Source: Zygnema cylindricum (lineage: Eukaryota; Streptophyta; Zygnematophyceae; Zygnematales; Zygnemataceae). Taken from it: a stretch of 64,000 nucleotides of DNA. The notes under the pieces were generated by a model that saw only the letters and a list, made by a program, of their open reading frames with translations, was not told where the DNA came from and searched no databases. Below, in pieces: positions 13,072 to 24,360 of this stretch. The translations under genes and the position numbers were made by a program. The stretch spans positions 76,583 to 140,582 of the forward strand of contig JBBHKE010001899.1 in the NCBI GenBank assembly GCA_037447655.1, written 5' to 3'. How positions within the stretch are numbered: position 1 is the stretch's first letter; each line of letters opens with the position of its first letter.

Positions 13072-13572
13072 CACCGCGAATCGTAATTAGAGTAAATTAC
13101 TCTAATTCGGTCGCTCGAAATTTTGACTCTATCACATCAAATAGAGTAATCGATTCTAATTTTTTCATTATTCTAATTTAGGTAAGGTTTAATTAACGTT
13201 GTTAATTCTAATATATGTTAGTTTTAAATAGTGTGGAGTACGGACGACGTCCGACCGTGCAAAATGGTACTTTTATAAGTAAAAAAGTACAAATAATGAT
13301 TTAATACAGGCCAGTATCATGTAACTGCGTTTTAACAAAACGCGTAGTGCGAACGTCATAGTGACGATAAACTGTACGTTTTGTCAGATTCTGTACGAAT
13401 ACCTTATTTACAGTAGATGATATTAACTTGCCAAATTAGAGTACACCGCAGAAATTAGAGTAAATTCCTTTTTGAAACAGCTCTATCACATAAATTAGAG
13501 TAAATTACTCTAATTATTTGTTTCTCTTTTTTTACTCTAATTTTTTCATTACTCTAATTACGATGCGCGGTG
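13072..13572. mobile_element. CACCG-ended MITE, copy 2, probably composite
   Basis: The left end is CACCGCGAATCGTAATTAGAG; the right end is the inverted CTCTAATTACGATGCGCGGTG. An additional internal left end, CACCGCAGAAATTAGAG, starts at 13443 directly after TA, so a shorter copy (13443-13572, about 130 bp) seems nested at the right side. The TTACTCTAATT/AATTAGAGTAA motif recurs several times. Confidence 0.7.
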
Positions 13573-13738
13573 TACTCTACCGGTATTGATAACACGACAT
13601 TTTGGCGTGACGTCGAATTTGTTTGGACGTGAATCTCCCTTGACGTCAACTTACGTCAACAAAAACGTCACGATGTGATTCATGTTGCCGTACGATTAGG
13701 CGCCGATGACTCAAATCTGTCCGTACCAAACCATCCTT

Positions 13739-14207
13739 GACGTCGTCGGCCGCGGGTCAGCTGTCGCGATAACTTTGTCGTCGTCGCTGTACTGTAGTCT
13801 ACACCGCGCATCGTTATTAGTGTCAAAGTTTAAATAGCGTAAAAACAAAATTAGTGTAATTGATTCTAATTTAGTGCCAGAAACGTTGCAGATTATGGTC
13901 CACGTCCTTAAATAGCGTTGCTAATTTAATTTCGATAATCATGTATACTAATTGCGGGAAAAAATCAAGATTTTAAGAACCCAAATTAGAGTTAATAACA
14001 CTAATAACGATGCGCGGTGTAGCGGTTTCGAACCGTCCTGTCAAGGGTACAAAGAATCTATTGTCGCCGTCGCTGCGATATCGTTTCACTTACTTGTACG
14101 GTTAACTCGCATCGACGGCATCCTGATACCTGTCGTGGCCACCTCGATGTCGTCGGCCGCGGGTCAACTGTCGCGATCACTTTGTCGTCGTCGCTGTACT
14201 GTAGTCA
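13739..14207. repeat. Direct duplication of about 61 bp flanking a MITE
   Basis: A block beginning CGTCGTCGGCCGCGGGTCA and ending GTACTGTAGTC occurs at about 13739-13799 and again at 14147-14207. Its CACTTTGTCGTCGTCGCTG tail is then repeated once more to about 14230. GTACAAAGAATCTA also occurs twice (about 14047 and 14239). The first copy ends exactly where MITE copy 3 starts. Confidence 0.6.
13802..14019. mobile_element. CACCG-ended MITE, copy 3 (218 bp)
   Basis: Perfect inverted ends CACCGCGCATCGTTATTAGTG and CACTAATAACGATGCGCGGTG, flanked by TA on both sides. Its interior matches copy 6 (21488-21704) in the opposite orientation, including GGCACTAAATTAG and TTTAAGAACCCAAATTAGAG blocks, so the two are the same subfamily. 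Confidence 0.85.
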
Positions 14208-14239
14208 CTTTGTCGTCGTCGCTGTACTGTACTGTAAGC

Positions 14240-14683
14240 GTACAAAGAATCTAGGTCCATAATTTTTGTATAGAGATTACCATTACCTCCCATCTTCTTT
14301 CTTTTTTCCCTTGAATTTGATCTTGTTTCTCGTCTATTTTTAATTTTCTTTATACTTTACGAATTGTCACTCTTTCCATTCATTTGCGAAGGCTTGAAAT
14401 ATTCAGTAAGTGGTTTTTTACATATTAAATGATTTATAGTGGTTTGTGTGAAGTTTATCTTATGTTTCTTTTTTTTGTTTAATGTATGTTTTTTGTTTTA
14501 CTTTTTAAATAAATCCTATTTTGTTTGTCTATTTCCTTATTTTTACATGTTTGGGAAAGTTTGTATTAAAATCATATTGTTTTGTTATTTCATTTGTTTA
14601 TTAATGTTTATTTATTTTTTGTTATTCAGGTGTAAGTGTTTTTTATTTCGACTTTTGGGAGTTCTATTTTAGGTAAGCTCATT
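14240..14683. other. AT-rich intergenic DNA
   Basis: T-rich sequence with no recognised coding or repeat content. It precedes the OTU-like relic. Confidence 0.45.
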
Positions 14684-15038
14684 ATGACACAAAAACCTCT
14701 TTTTCGATTACATGTTACAGGGTTTGGGAATTGTTTGTTTCGTGCTCTTTCTTTATTATTGTTTGGTTGTGAGTCTAAATATTCTGATGTAAAAAAGGTA
14801 ATTATTAGTTATTTATTTTGTCATTGGGATGAGCATGCAATTTTTATTAGTAGTGGACATGGAATTTAATTTATAGACTTTAATCCCTATCAAACGTATA
14901 TGTTTGGGGCAAATGTGGTGAAGTTCGTGTTGCTGCAGTTGTGGTGAAGTTCCTGTTGCTGCAACAATTTTTGATAATGTTTTTCATATTTGGAATGCTA
15001 ATTTTTCTAGAGCATTGTCTACACTCCTAGTGAAAGAT
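14684..15038 (+). pseudogene. OTU-type cysteine protease relic
   Basis: The plus frame from 14684 reads VTGFGNCLFRALSLLLFG and then a YSDVKKVIISYL block, matching the OTU signature DGNCLFRAL with its catalytic Cys; the usual Asp just before GNC is Phe here. After a stop near 14867 a second piece, in another frame, resembles the downstream part of OTU domains (WGKCGEVRVAA, then TIFDNVFHIWNANFSRAL). Between them a 26-bp tandem duplication (GTGGTGAAGTTC...) shifts the frame. OTU domains act as deubiquitinases and are also carried by some plant transposons. This piece is broken, has no credible start or end, and runs straight into a GAT microsatellite. Confidence 0.65.
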
Positions 15039-15311
15039 GGGATGATGATGATGATATAATGATGATGATGATAATGATGATAATGATGATAATGATGTTG
15101 ACGATGATGATGACAATGATGATGATGACGATGATGATGATGATGATGTAATGATGATGATGATGTAATAATAATGATGATAATGATGATGTTGATAATG
15201 ATGATGATGATGATGATGTAATGATGATGTAATGATAATGATGATGATGATGATGACGATGATGATGATGATGAGGATGATGATGATGATGACGATGATG
15301 ATGATGATGAC

Positions 15312-15344
<33 letters not shown>

Positions 15345-15515
15345 AATGATGATGATGATGATAATGATGATAATGATGATGATGATGATCGTGATGATGA
15401 TTATTATGTTGTTGATGATGATGATGATGTTGATGATGATAATGATAATGATGATGATGAAATAATGATGATGATGATGATGATGATGATGACGATTATG
15501 ATGATGATGATGTAA
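15038..15515. repeat. GAT/ATG trinucleotide microsatellite, about 480 bp
   Basis: Nearly pure (GAT)n with interspersed TAATGAT, GACGAT and GTTGAT variants. It produces spurious poly-Met, poly-Ile and poly-His/Ser open frames on both strands. Confidence 0.95.
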
Positions 15516-15559
15516 TAAAAGTATCACCAAAACAAAGTATTAAAAGTATTTGTATTGTA

Positions 15560-15655
15560 TTAAAAAAAAAAAAACCCAATGTCTGTAATGTTGGTTCTAT
15601 AAAAAAAAAAAAACCCAATGTCTGTAATGTTGGTTCTATAAAAAAAAACAAAGTA
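15560..15655. repeat. Two tandem copies of a 46-bp unit
   Basis: An A-run followed by CCCAATGTCTGTAATGTTGG and TTCTATA occurs twice in succession (about 15560-15605 and 15606-15651). Confidence 0.8.
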
Positions 15656-15727
15656 ATCAAGTACCACCAAAACAAAGTAGTCAACGTATTTGTGTTGTAT
15701 TTAAAAAATATATATATACCAATTTTT

Positions 15728-16250
15728 GTAATGTTACCAGCCTTTGAGCTGATAATGATGTTCAACAACTTTCTTGATCTTTAGACTAAGTTGGTTGATC
15801 GAAAAAACAAAAAAAAAATATTCAAAGTAACAATGTAATCTAACAAACAAATATTATGAATGAAAACAACTGTTTGTAATGTTGGTCAGCCTCCGAGCTG
15901 ATAGTGATGTTTATGCAACCTTCTAAGTCTTAGGACTAAACTGGTTGATCACAAAAAAAGGAAAAGAAAAACAAAGTACTCAAAGTAATCAATCTACTAT
16001 AATTAACAACGAAAATTAGTAAATAATAAGTGATTGTAATGTTAGTCAGCCTTTGAGCTGATAATGATGTTTATGCAACCATCTGGGTCTTCGACTAATG
16101 TGCTTGATCGAAAACAAAAAAGTACTTAAAGTAATCAACATATTCTAACTATAAAAAAATATAAAAGAAAATACGTGTTTGTAGTGTTAGTCAGCCATCG
16201 AGCTGATAATGATGTTGTTCCAACCTTTTAGGTCTTTGGACTAAGTTGGT
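15728..16250. repeat. Four-copy tandem array, period about 150 bp
   Basis: Four units begin with TGTAATGTTxxxCAGCC at about 15729, 15881, 16036 and 16179. Each contains GAGCTGATAATGATGTT, a CAACCTTCT-like block, GTCTTxGACTAA and GGTTGATC, followed by an A-rich spacer with GTACTCAAAGTAATCAA. Spacing is 143-155 bp. I see no coding frame. The array starts shortly after the 46-bp repeats, whose TGTAATGTTGG motif it shares. Confidence 0.8.
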
Positions 16251-17208
16251 TGAATCCTAGTTAAGTCTAGTGTTTTTTCTTTTTTTCTTACTATTTTTTC
16301 TGTTATGTTTACATCTGTTTCTTTCGTTTTTGTTATGTGATCTAGGTTGTATTGCGCTTATTTATTGTGTTTGTCTTTTTTTTGTTTACTTTTTTTGTAA
16401 TATTATGTATTGATAAAAAAAATAAAAAAAAATATGCATGCAACACCTTAATATATAAAAAAAAACCATTAGTATTCTGTTTAAACGAATAATGGTTAAA
16501 TAATGCTAATGGTTTAATGTGTATTCTAGATTTAACATTAAAGTATTTAATACTACATGATATATTCAGTCCATTCATTCATATCGTTCATTAGATTGAC
16601 ATCGAACGCTCAAGTTAATGTGAAACTTTTACGCTTAATCAAACCCCCTACATGAACAAAAGGTGAATTAAACCATCCACTTAACTTCGTCATCTTCTTC
16701 TCCGCCATGGATTTTGATAGCAAATAATTAAAAAACCTGTAAAATACGAGTATTTAGCGTAAAATTTGGTCATTTTCATGAAATATATTTATTAGATGTT
16801 AACTTATGTCGCATGATACGATTAAGTCAGTTGTTTTATTTCTTCGTGTCGTTTCAGTGGACGATTGTGCCCCCACATGGTTTTTATTTCTCATACATTT
16901 ATTTTGTTTCAATTGACATAAATTGTATACAATGATTTATTTCTGACAACGGATTGAAATTTAACAGTCGCGACGTTTAATAGTGTCCGTCGTAAAGCAA
17001 AAAACATCAGCACTAATAGAGTTATAACGATTCACAGTGTACTGTACAGTAATTAATATTGAATAACTGCCCAAATTTGTAGCATCGATACTATTTAAAC
17101 CGTACCTACATTAACGTAAAGGAAAAAAAAAATACTAATCCTATTTTAGGTTTAAGGTTCAAAATTTACGGGTACTGAATTAGTAATATAAATACTAAAA
17201 ACGATAGT
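16251..17208. other. AT-rich intergenic DNA with a MITE relic end
   Basis: Mostly featureless. TTATAACGATTCACAGTGTA near 17022-17041 looks like a decayed right end of the CACCG-ended MITE family; I could not place its left end. Confidence 0.4.
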
Positions 17209-17440
17209 ACGGACACCTTGGAAATAGTCGGTTCGGTTCGCCCGTTGACGGTCACGTCCATGCTGATAAAACCAGTACGGCGCGATGGACGACGACCGAC
17301 CATATACTTACACAAAAATAAGTACGGGCACGCTGGAAACAGTCGGTTCCGTTCGCCTGTTGACAGTCACGTCCATGCTGAGAAAATCAGCACGGTGCGA
17401 TGCACGGCGGCCGACCATATTGAAAATCTGTACTTTCTGG
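17209..17440. repeat. Tandem duplication, two units of about 115 bp
   Basis: Both units read GTACGGxCACxxTGGAAA, AGTCGGTTCxGTTCGCC, GTTGACxGTCACGTCCATG and GACCATAT in order, starting near 17209 and 17322. They create overlapping short frames with no recognisable product. Confidence 0.75.
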
Positions 17441-18490
17441 CTTTCACCAATTGGCAGATTCTCTACGAGTGGCAGTGGTACTGTACCGTACAGTACCTGG
17501 AATCCTTACCATTACAACCACGTGAAATAACAAATAAGATTGTACCACATGTCTTTTTTTATTACATCAAAATTGGAACATGACAAAGCCAATCAAAACT
17601 CAAATCACTCAACGGCTCATGATCTTACAAAAAAAAATCGACGATCAATTATCGTTGTCACCAGAGACGAATGCGACTACAATGCTTTTCCCTTTTAGAA
17701 AAAGGGCAAAGCAAAAAGATGAAAAGATCTTGCTGACTCGACGCGATTGTAAAGATTGACCAGCTGTCACATGTGACGATTTGTCTTCGGGCAAAAGCTA
17801 AGATAATTGTACTTTGTGTGTACTATAGTAGCACCAAAATTGTACCAGACGCGCGTGGAGTGGACGTACGGATAGACGCCAAGACGACAAGATGTACCCG
17901 CATAGCCAATTTCCAAACGCAACCAAACACGCTGTACGACGACAAAAAGATATGCGTGGAATCATACCATTACACTTGTGTGTACGACTCCAATACTGCA
18001 CGTGCATGGGAGAATTATGCTTTTGCTCCGAAAAAAAATGACATGTGTGACAAATTGTTCTTCAATCTGTACCGTCGCGAGGTCCGCAAAATGATTTCAT
18101 ATTTTTGTTCGATGTCCACCTGTTTTAAGTTTTTTGTCATGCCTGGATCTGGGTAGATAAGAGGTATAATGTCACTAAATATGTCAATCCCCTATAATGC
18201 GTTTTATTCGAGCTGATTGGATGGTCCTCCATACCTACCATTAGAATCGTGTTGCTAGAGCTTCCTTCACACTTCGTTGTCTCCCGCCTTTTGATTTCTC
18301 ATCCTCTCATAGGCGAGTTCTTTATTAGGGTCGTGTTGGCGAGTTTTCTCGTGCAATTGAAGCCCTCGAGCCACTCACCGTTGCCCCTAACGGTCGAGGT
18401 CTTTCCGCGCTTCATTTGTCGACACCTACCCCTTTATACCTTTTCCATCCACACATTTGAGCCTTCAAAGTGTTCTATTTAGAATCCATA
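17441..18490. other. Intergenic DNA with an unassigned 127-codon frame
   Basis: A plus-strand frame at 17773-18156 (127 codons, several Cys and Tyr) has no motif I recognise and no flanking gene structure. Otherwise nothing is supported. Confidence 0.35.
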
Positions 18491-20600
18491 TTCTTTCATT
18501 AAAGCCGTTACCACTTCCCCTCATATTTTAGAAAAGGGTCCATTAGGCACGATATATGAGTTATTTCGTCATGGTTTGCCCTCGAAGTTTTGATATGTTT
18601 TTTTCATTATGTTTTTTCATTACTAGTGGAACTATTCCACCTCGGATTTAGATCTTCCCACGATGTCTCACCCAGTGGCTATCAACTAGTCAAATGTGGG
18701 GACCCGTCCTACTACACTTGCAGAGGTGGTACCGATTGGTGGTCCGTGTGATTCGTATCTGAATCCAACCTGCATTTTACGATTATTTCTCTCCTCGTCA
18801 GTTAGGAGTGGAAACCCATGGGGTTTTGGTCCACGGAATTTGAGATTTATTGAATCTCTATCCGAATAGGTTTTGTTCGAAGTTGATTTTTCTAGCGCCT
18901 TTAATACACTCAAACGTCATTTTTTCAAACATATCGTTAAACCTTCCCAAATTGTCCAAATTTTTCCCTTTATGAAAAAATTCACTTCTTCAACCAACTA
19001 CCTCTCTTTTCTAGCGTATAGTGGTTTGGTTCCTCTTTCCTCTATGTTGAACACACGTCACGACGACCCTCTTCGGGGACCTTTGTACCCTTTCTCATTA
19101 TGTACATCCGTGCTTTTGCTTCCACTTTCCCTTCTTGTCTCTTCCCTTCGGTAATATATAACCCATATTATCGACCGTATGGACTAAGTTGTGCAAACCA
19201 ATAATATTTTTGAATGTTATATGACAGATCTCAATCTTTATTTTCAACCGTCAAAGTGCGTTGTTAGGTCACCTCGTGATGTTTATCTTTCTTTTACTGG
19301 CCCTGATGGTTTTCAAACCCCTCCACCATTCGATGGAATTCGTTTGTTAGGTTGCCCACTTGGTTTGGATTCTTTCAAAGCCTATTTTCTTGGTTTTTCT
19401 CTTCAGTGTGATTTTTATGATGTTCATAACCTTTTTGATCCCTGGGTGACTTTTGCTCTTTTAATTATATTCGGGCACTACCCCACCCACATCTCCCGCA
19501 ATTCCTACCCCACCCTAACGTTTGTTTCATCTCTTTTCCACCCTGAATGGTCCACTCATAGACGTCTATCACACTTTTTTAGGTTGTGGGGCTTTTGATA
19601 TCGAGCATGGGAGTACGATGAAAGTTCATGCATTGTTTCTTGTCTTTACACAAAGGTTCGTTTTCTACAACACTTGTGGCGTTGGTGTCTTATTGTATCC
19701 CCTTATTGTATTACATTCAAGCTTTTTGAGGTGATTCTTTCGATTTTTCACCATCGCCCTTTGGTTATGGCTTAGCATCCCTCATCCAACTTTGCTTAAC
19801 TCTCTTGTTTGCTCGTGATCGTGTTATTCAACCTAATGGTGTCCATTTACTTTGTTGCTCCCCCGGGGGAGAGTTTATTCAAGTGACCTCATTATTCGTA
19901 ACACCATTACAATTATCGCTTCCGAGTTGGGATGTGTTTTCTTCGGCATGAGGATTCACATATAAGAGTTGAATTGACGTTGTACTAATCCATGGAGCTC
20001 ATATAGTTGGTGATGATGTTTTTAAAACCTTTATTTCAAAGAGTGCCATCAGTCAAACCCTTGTACATGTTGGAGTGATCGCCCGTGACGCGGTTAAGAA
20101 GAGGATGATTATGGACACCGATACACTTTTGATGACATTATTCCGACGTTGGTCAAGATATATTTCGTTGTTTGGATGTTGCTTTGGTTGAATTTTTCTG
20201 TACTATTGGACAAGCAGGGAGCCCCCTTGTTTGGGTCCCTACTTACTTTTTATTATTGACACTTATTCTTGTCTTTACAGCGTGTGTATCTTTGTATCTT
20301 CCTTCGATCAACTATTGAGGTTATGGATTGTCAATGTACAAAACTCCCTCAGCGTGCTCCCTTAGGGTTGGGGGACTTAAGAAGTTGCTTTCTTTAGTCA
20401 TGTTGAGTTTTTATAAGGCATTCTTGGTTTAGCACGCTGTTGGTGTCCTTACTTTGGTGATTGTTGATTCTGTGCTTGTCATTGTTTTACGTGCCTTTCA
20501 TATGTGTGTAGTTTCTTCCGCATTGTTTTTTAGTTTCGGCTTTGTCGTTCGTTTGGTTTTTTTTGTTCCCATTGCGCTTTTGCAATAAAGTCATGCCTCA
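18490..20600 (+). pseudogene. Decayed non-LTR-type reverse transcriptase
   Basis: Plus-strand segments in changing frames resemble reverse transcriptase: EVDFSSAFNTLKRHFF near 18870-18920 (the motif with the first catalytic Asp), DDPLRGPLYPFSL near 19060-19100, and LNLYFQPSKCVVRSP with GFQTPPPFDGIRLLGCPLG near 19230-19370, a block typical of plant non-LTR elements. Several frameshifts and stops interrupt it, and the YADD-equivalent region near 19150 is scrambled. A C-terminal part (HVGVIARDAVKKR, about 20065-20105) recurs in better condition at 35200-35615. Around 20575 there is a GCAATAAAGTC end that may be its 3' terminus. Dead element. Confidence 0.7.
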
Positions 20601-21124
20601 ATAATTCAAAATCCTTCAATATTTCAATCTACCTAGACACTTTCAAAGGGTTTGGTTCTAAGGTCTCTACATTCCAAAACTACAAATAGACATTGTTTTT
20701 CTACTAATGGTTTTGTCCATATCTTGAAATTACACATACTTGGATTTTTTAACTAGTTAAACTTGATTATTTAACTATTTAAATACTTTTGCTTCGATAG
20801 GGTGGACTCTACATCGTCAAACTTTATTATTTTAAAGAATTATTACTGTAGGGGACGAGTCGGATATCAGGATTTTCGTCCGAAACTAACATGTTTGCCG
20901 GCCGTCCTTCACAACTTCGCAATCTAGCATTGCCGTCAGTCATCATTACAGTACTTTACAGTACAGTAATCTGGCTTGACCGTACAGAATATCAACGATT
21001 CCGTACCAGTAGTCGGATTAGGGTGCGGCTCTAACAAAACTCGGGCGTGTCGGCAGCCTTTCCTCTATGGTTACTGCTCTGACAGCAGGTTTACGGTGCC
21101 GCCAGAGTACAGTACTGAACAGTA
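20601..21124. other. AT-rich intergenic DNA
   Basis: No recognisable genes. Short GTACAGTAC-type runs near 20950 and 21105 precede MITE copy 4. Confidence 0.45.
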
Positions 21125-21336
21125 CACCGCCAATCGTTATTAGCGTGTAAGTTTTTATAGCGTAAACGAATAACTAGCGTGGTTTACGCTAATTGGGAGT
21201 TTGAGAATTTTCGAAGAAATCGTCCATTCTAATTAGGAAATAGGTTTTTTTAATAGCGTGGATAATTCTATTTGATAATTAAAAAAAAAAAGCGGGACGG
21301 AATTAGCGTACACAACGCTAATAACGATTGGCGGTG
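21125..21336. mobile_element. CACCG-ended MITE, copy 4 (212 bp)
   Basis: Perfect inverted ends CACCGCCAATCGTTATTAGCG and CGCTAATAACGATTGGCGGTG, each next to TA outside. The variable bases after CACCG (CCAAT) are matched by ATTGG at the other end. Confidence 0.85.
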
Positions 21337-21487
21337 TAGTAGGCCAGCCGTCCCGGATCATCGTAAAGGCCGGATCATTGGATCAAAAAGAACGCCATTT
21401 AGTATTTTACTATTTTACCTTTTGACATAACTGCCGTACGATAATTGATTCAGCTGGAACTTCTCGTACAGCACAACGGCGCTGCTA

Positions 21488-21704
21488 CACCGCGCATCGT
21501 TATTAGTGTTATTAACTCTAATTTGGGTTCTTAAAATCTTGATTTTTTTCCGCAATTAGTATACATGATTTTCGAAATTAAATTAGCAATTCTATTTAAG
21601 GATGTGGACCATACTCTGCCACGTTTCTGGCACTAAATTAGAGTCAATAACACTAATTTTATTTTACGCTATTTAAACTTTGACACTAATAACGATGCGC
21701 GGTG
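21488..21704. mobile_element. CACCG-ended MITE, copy 5 (217 bp)
   Basis: Perfect inverted ends CACCGCGCATCGTTATTAGTG and CACTAATAACGATGCGCGGTG. The interior is the reverse complement of the copy at 13802-14019 with few differences, so both derive from one subfamily. TA precedes the left end; the right flank is TT. Confidence 0.85.
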
Positions 21705-21924
21705 TTCAGTACCGTACCCGATATTGAAATTGTAGATCCGCAGGGCGATTTGCGGATGAAACTTCAAACCTGCTATATACGAGCAAAAAAGTACCGTACA
21801 CAAATTGTACAGTTTGAGACAAAGGTGTCCACCTAAATAGTAAATACCTCAATATTCGGGATGCATGCGACCGCCGGAAGTGTATGGGTACCTAAACCAG
21901 AGTTAGGGTATGTCCTCATTTGCA

Positions 21925-23436
21925 TAAGGGTGCGTCTCTATGTACTTCAAACTTAGAGAATTTTCTTTGTTTTTTAGCGCAGATCCGGCTGACCCGGATA
22001 TCGGGTGTCCCTATGTGTACCAAACAAAGTTGTCACTTAAATGGCGTGACAATTGTATACGTCGACAATGCTCGTGACGGCTGTTGACAGTGTACAATCT
22101 GTGACGACGCACCAAATTGTAAAAAATTGCCTTGAACGTCGCGATAATGCGAGGATGCATGAGAGAGGCGGCGTGTGCAACTTGCTGGGGCGCCCTCGGA
22201 GATTTCTCACGATTTCGTCAAATGGCATCGGAATTTTCATACCCCTGGAATGGAAAAGTCCGTACAAAATGAAACGCGACAAAACACAACGAATTGTGTA
22301 CTTTGATGGACGCAAACGGACAAAACATAACGAATAGTGTACCTTTCACCGTCGCTTGAATTCGTTTGACATTTTTGTAAACAATTTTACACGTGCGAAT
22401 ACGTGTTCCTATTTGTTTCTGAAAAATACTTTGTTTAAAAACACATCGGCCTTGTATTATAAAGAAAAGTTTGAAGATGACGTTTTTTGGCATGGCCGTG
22501 GGTCGAAGAACACAAGACGACAACATGTAGTACATCTGAAATTCGATGATGACGCAAAATGTACTTCTCTTTTTTTTCTATTTTTCTTTACGGTTGAAAT
22601 TTACGCGGTACGATTCTAAGCTTTACAAAAAAAACGACAAAAAAAAACCCTTACTTTGGAACACAGAGATACACCCTAAGTAAGGGTTTTTTTTTGTCGT
22701 TTTCCTGTAAAACTTAGCGCCGTACTTCCTAAGTTGCAACCGTACGAAGGAATCGCAAATTTGTAGAGTACAATTTGCGTCATCCTTGAATTTAGGATGT
22801 ATGCAAATTTGTCGTCTTGTGTTTTCCGACCCACTTCCACGACAAAAAACGTCATCTTCACCTTCCGTTTGATACACAGGCGCGATGTGTTTTGAAACTA
22901 GGTATTTTCGATAAACAAATAAGAACATATAATTGCACGTGCCGTAATTTTCGAAAATTTTCATACGATTTCCAAGGACAAAGAAAAGTACAAAATTCGC
23001 TATATATTTCCCGTTTGCGTTCGAATACGACGAAGAAAAGTACACAATTTGTTTGGTTTTGTCCGTTTTTGTCCCGTACGAATTATTTTTTGCAGGGGTC
23101 TTCAAATTTCGATGCCATTTCACGTCAATTGGATAGGAGATGCAAAGGCAAAGTGCCTCGTCTTCAACCATGAAACGGCACAGGTTGGAAGGCGATATGT
23201 CTACAATGTTACGGTAAGACATGCGACGTCACAAGCAATTCCAAAAAATAACCTACGACCAAAGATTGTAGACGTTGACAACCGTCACATGTATTGTCGA
23301 CGTATATAATCGTCACAAGAGTAAGTTACGATTTCGCCCTTATAGACATTGGGACACTTGAAAACCAGGTCCGGCCGATCCATGCTAAAATACAAAGTAA
23401 GTTCGTTAAGTTTAAGTACATGGGGACATACCCTTA
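21925..23436. mobile_element. Foldback element with arms of about 700 bp
   Basis: The left terminus TAAGGGTGCGTCTCTATGTACTT is answered by TTAAGGGTATGTCCCCATGTACTT on the opposite strand at 23436, and the similarity continues inward (TTTAGC..GATC..CCGG, GTGTCCC.ATGT, TGTGACGATT.TATACGTCGACAAT). The arms meet in a perfect 26-bp palindrome, 22631-22656 against 22678-22703, with a 21-bp loop. Both arms keep traces of the same coding sequence: EDDVFWHGRGSKNTRRQ (plus strand, about 22470) and EDDVFCRGSGSENTRRQ (minus strand, about 22850). A single arm of the same family lies at about 51098-51254. No transposase is recognised. The TAA/TTA next to the ends leaves the target duplication unclear. Confidence 0.8.
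22623..23222 (-). pseudogene. 199-codon frame in the right arm of the foldback element
   Basis: The longest frame in the element. Its sequence, with a KTDKTKQIVYF block and EDDVFCRGSGSENTRRQ, is matched by two shorter plus-strand frames in the left arm (22053-22337 with RDKTQRIVYF, and 22356-22619). Shared residues between inverted arms suggest descent from one coding sequence. I do not recognise the family and assign no function; the last residues run into the central hairpin. Confidence 0.4.
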
Positions 23437-24360
23437 ATAACTTTATATATGTCGTTTCACCAAGCACCCGGCCAGTTTAGAGGCAATCGTACTGAACCGC
23501 ACTAAACTGGTTCTTCAAAATACGGTTCTTTTTGTCTGCTTTTTAATTTCTACCGGTTTGGTTCGGTCTCCGCTCGTTTTACCATTTAGTTATAGAGGAA
23601 CATATCAACTTGTTTGGAACCCGAGGAGGATGTTCAAAAGAAGTCGTAACCTCGTAAAGTGCGTTACCAAAAAGTACGAACACTGTAAAGGGTCATGCGA
23701 AAAAAAGGTATTGAAAATGATGAAACAACATTCTACACCGTGAATCGCTTATAATGTTGATAAACGATATCACGGTTTGTTTTGGCCAAACCAGCGATAT
23801 AGTTTGACTTCAATGTTTTTAACCGGGTTTCAAGTTGTTCAACAGAGCCGAACCGAACTGAACCGAACCAAACCGAACCAAACCGAACCGAGTCGTGTCG
23901 AATCTTACTGATCATTTTTTATGCTACCGTAGCTGATTAGAGTACTGTAGCTCTCCTTTTATAAATCTTCGACCATGCGAAAATAATGGGAAACAATAAA
24001 AATGACGTCACCTTGATTGCTTATTTTAACTTCATGTCGCCGAATTGTGTTCCAAACCACAATCTACGTCATGCCAACAACAAATGAAGTCACCTTAGGT
24101 TGTTATTCATTTTCATGAATATCCACAATTTACATCATGCCAACTCATATTTTCATTAGGGCACAGTAGCTCCCCCATCAAGCATTGCGAAGGAATTGTA
24201 AGACCCATTTACCATCAGGCCGTGCTCGTAAAACTACAGTATATTGCCCATCCTTAGTACAATAGGGTTAATAACACCGATTTTGTGGCGGGTTTTTTTA
24301 GCCAAAACCATAAGCTACAATAGTATTATTAACATTAAAAATGTATTACCGTGAATCGCT
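23437..24360. other. Intergenic DNA with CACCG-MITE relic ends
   Basis: CACCGTGAATCGCTTATAATG starts at 23736 and ACCGTGAATCGCTTATAGTG near 24348. They look like two left ends of one MITE subfamily whose right ends I cannot place. An AACCGAACC-type short tandem run lies at 23848-23892. Confidence 0.45.

Noticed and set aside
12451-13074. 207-codon minus frame upstream of the CSI1-like gene
   Set aside because: No domain, no splice context, overlaps the likely promoter, and partly covered by several other frames on the other strand.
15027-15530. Long poly-Ile/His/Ser and poly-Met frames
   Set aside because: Products of the GAT microsatellite read in different frames.
15728-16250. C/D-box snoRNA cluster
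   Set aside because: TGATG and CTGA motifs are present, but in the wrong order and without terminal stems that I can see; kept only as a checkable possibility.
17773-18156. 127-codon plus frame as a gene
   Set aside because: No recognised motif, no supporting structure, and located in repeat-rich DNA.
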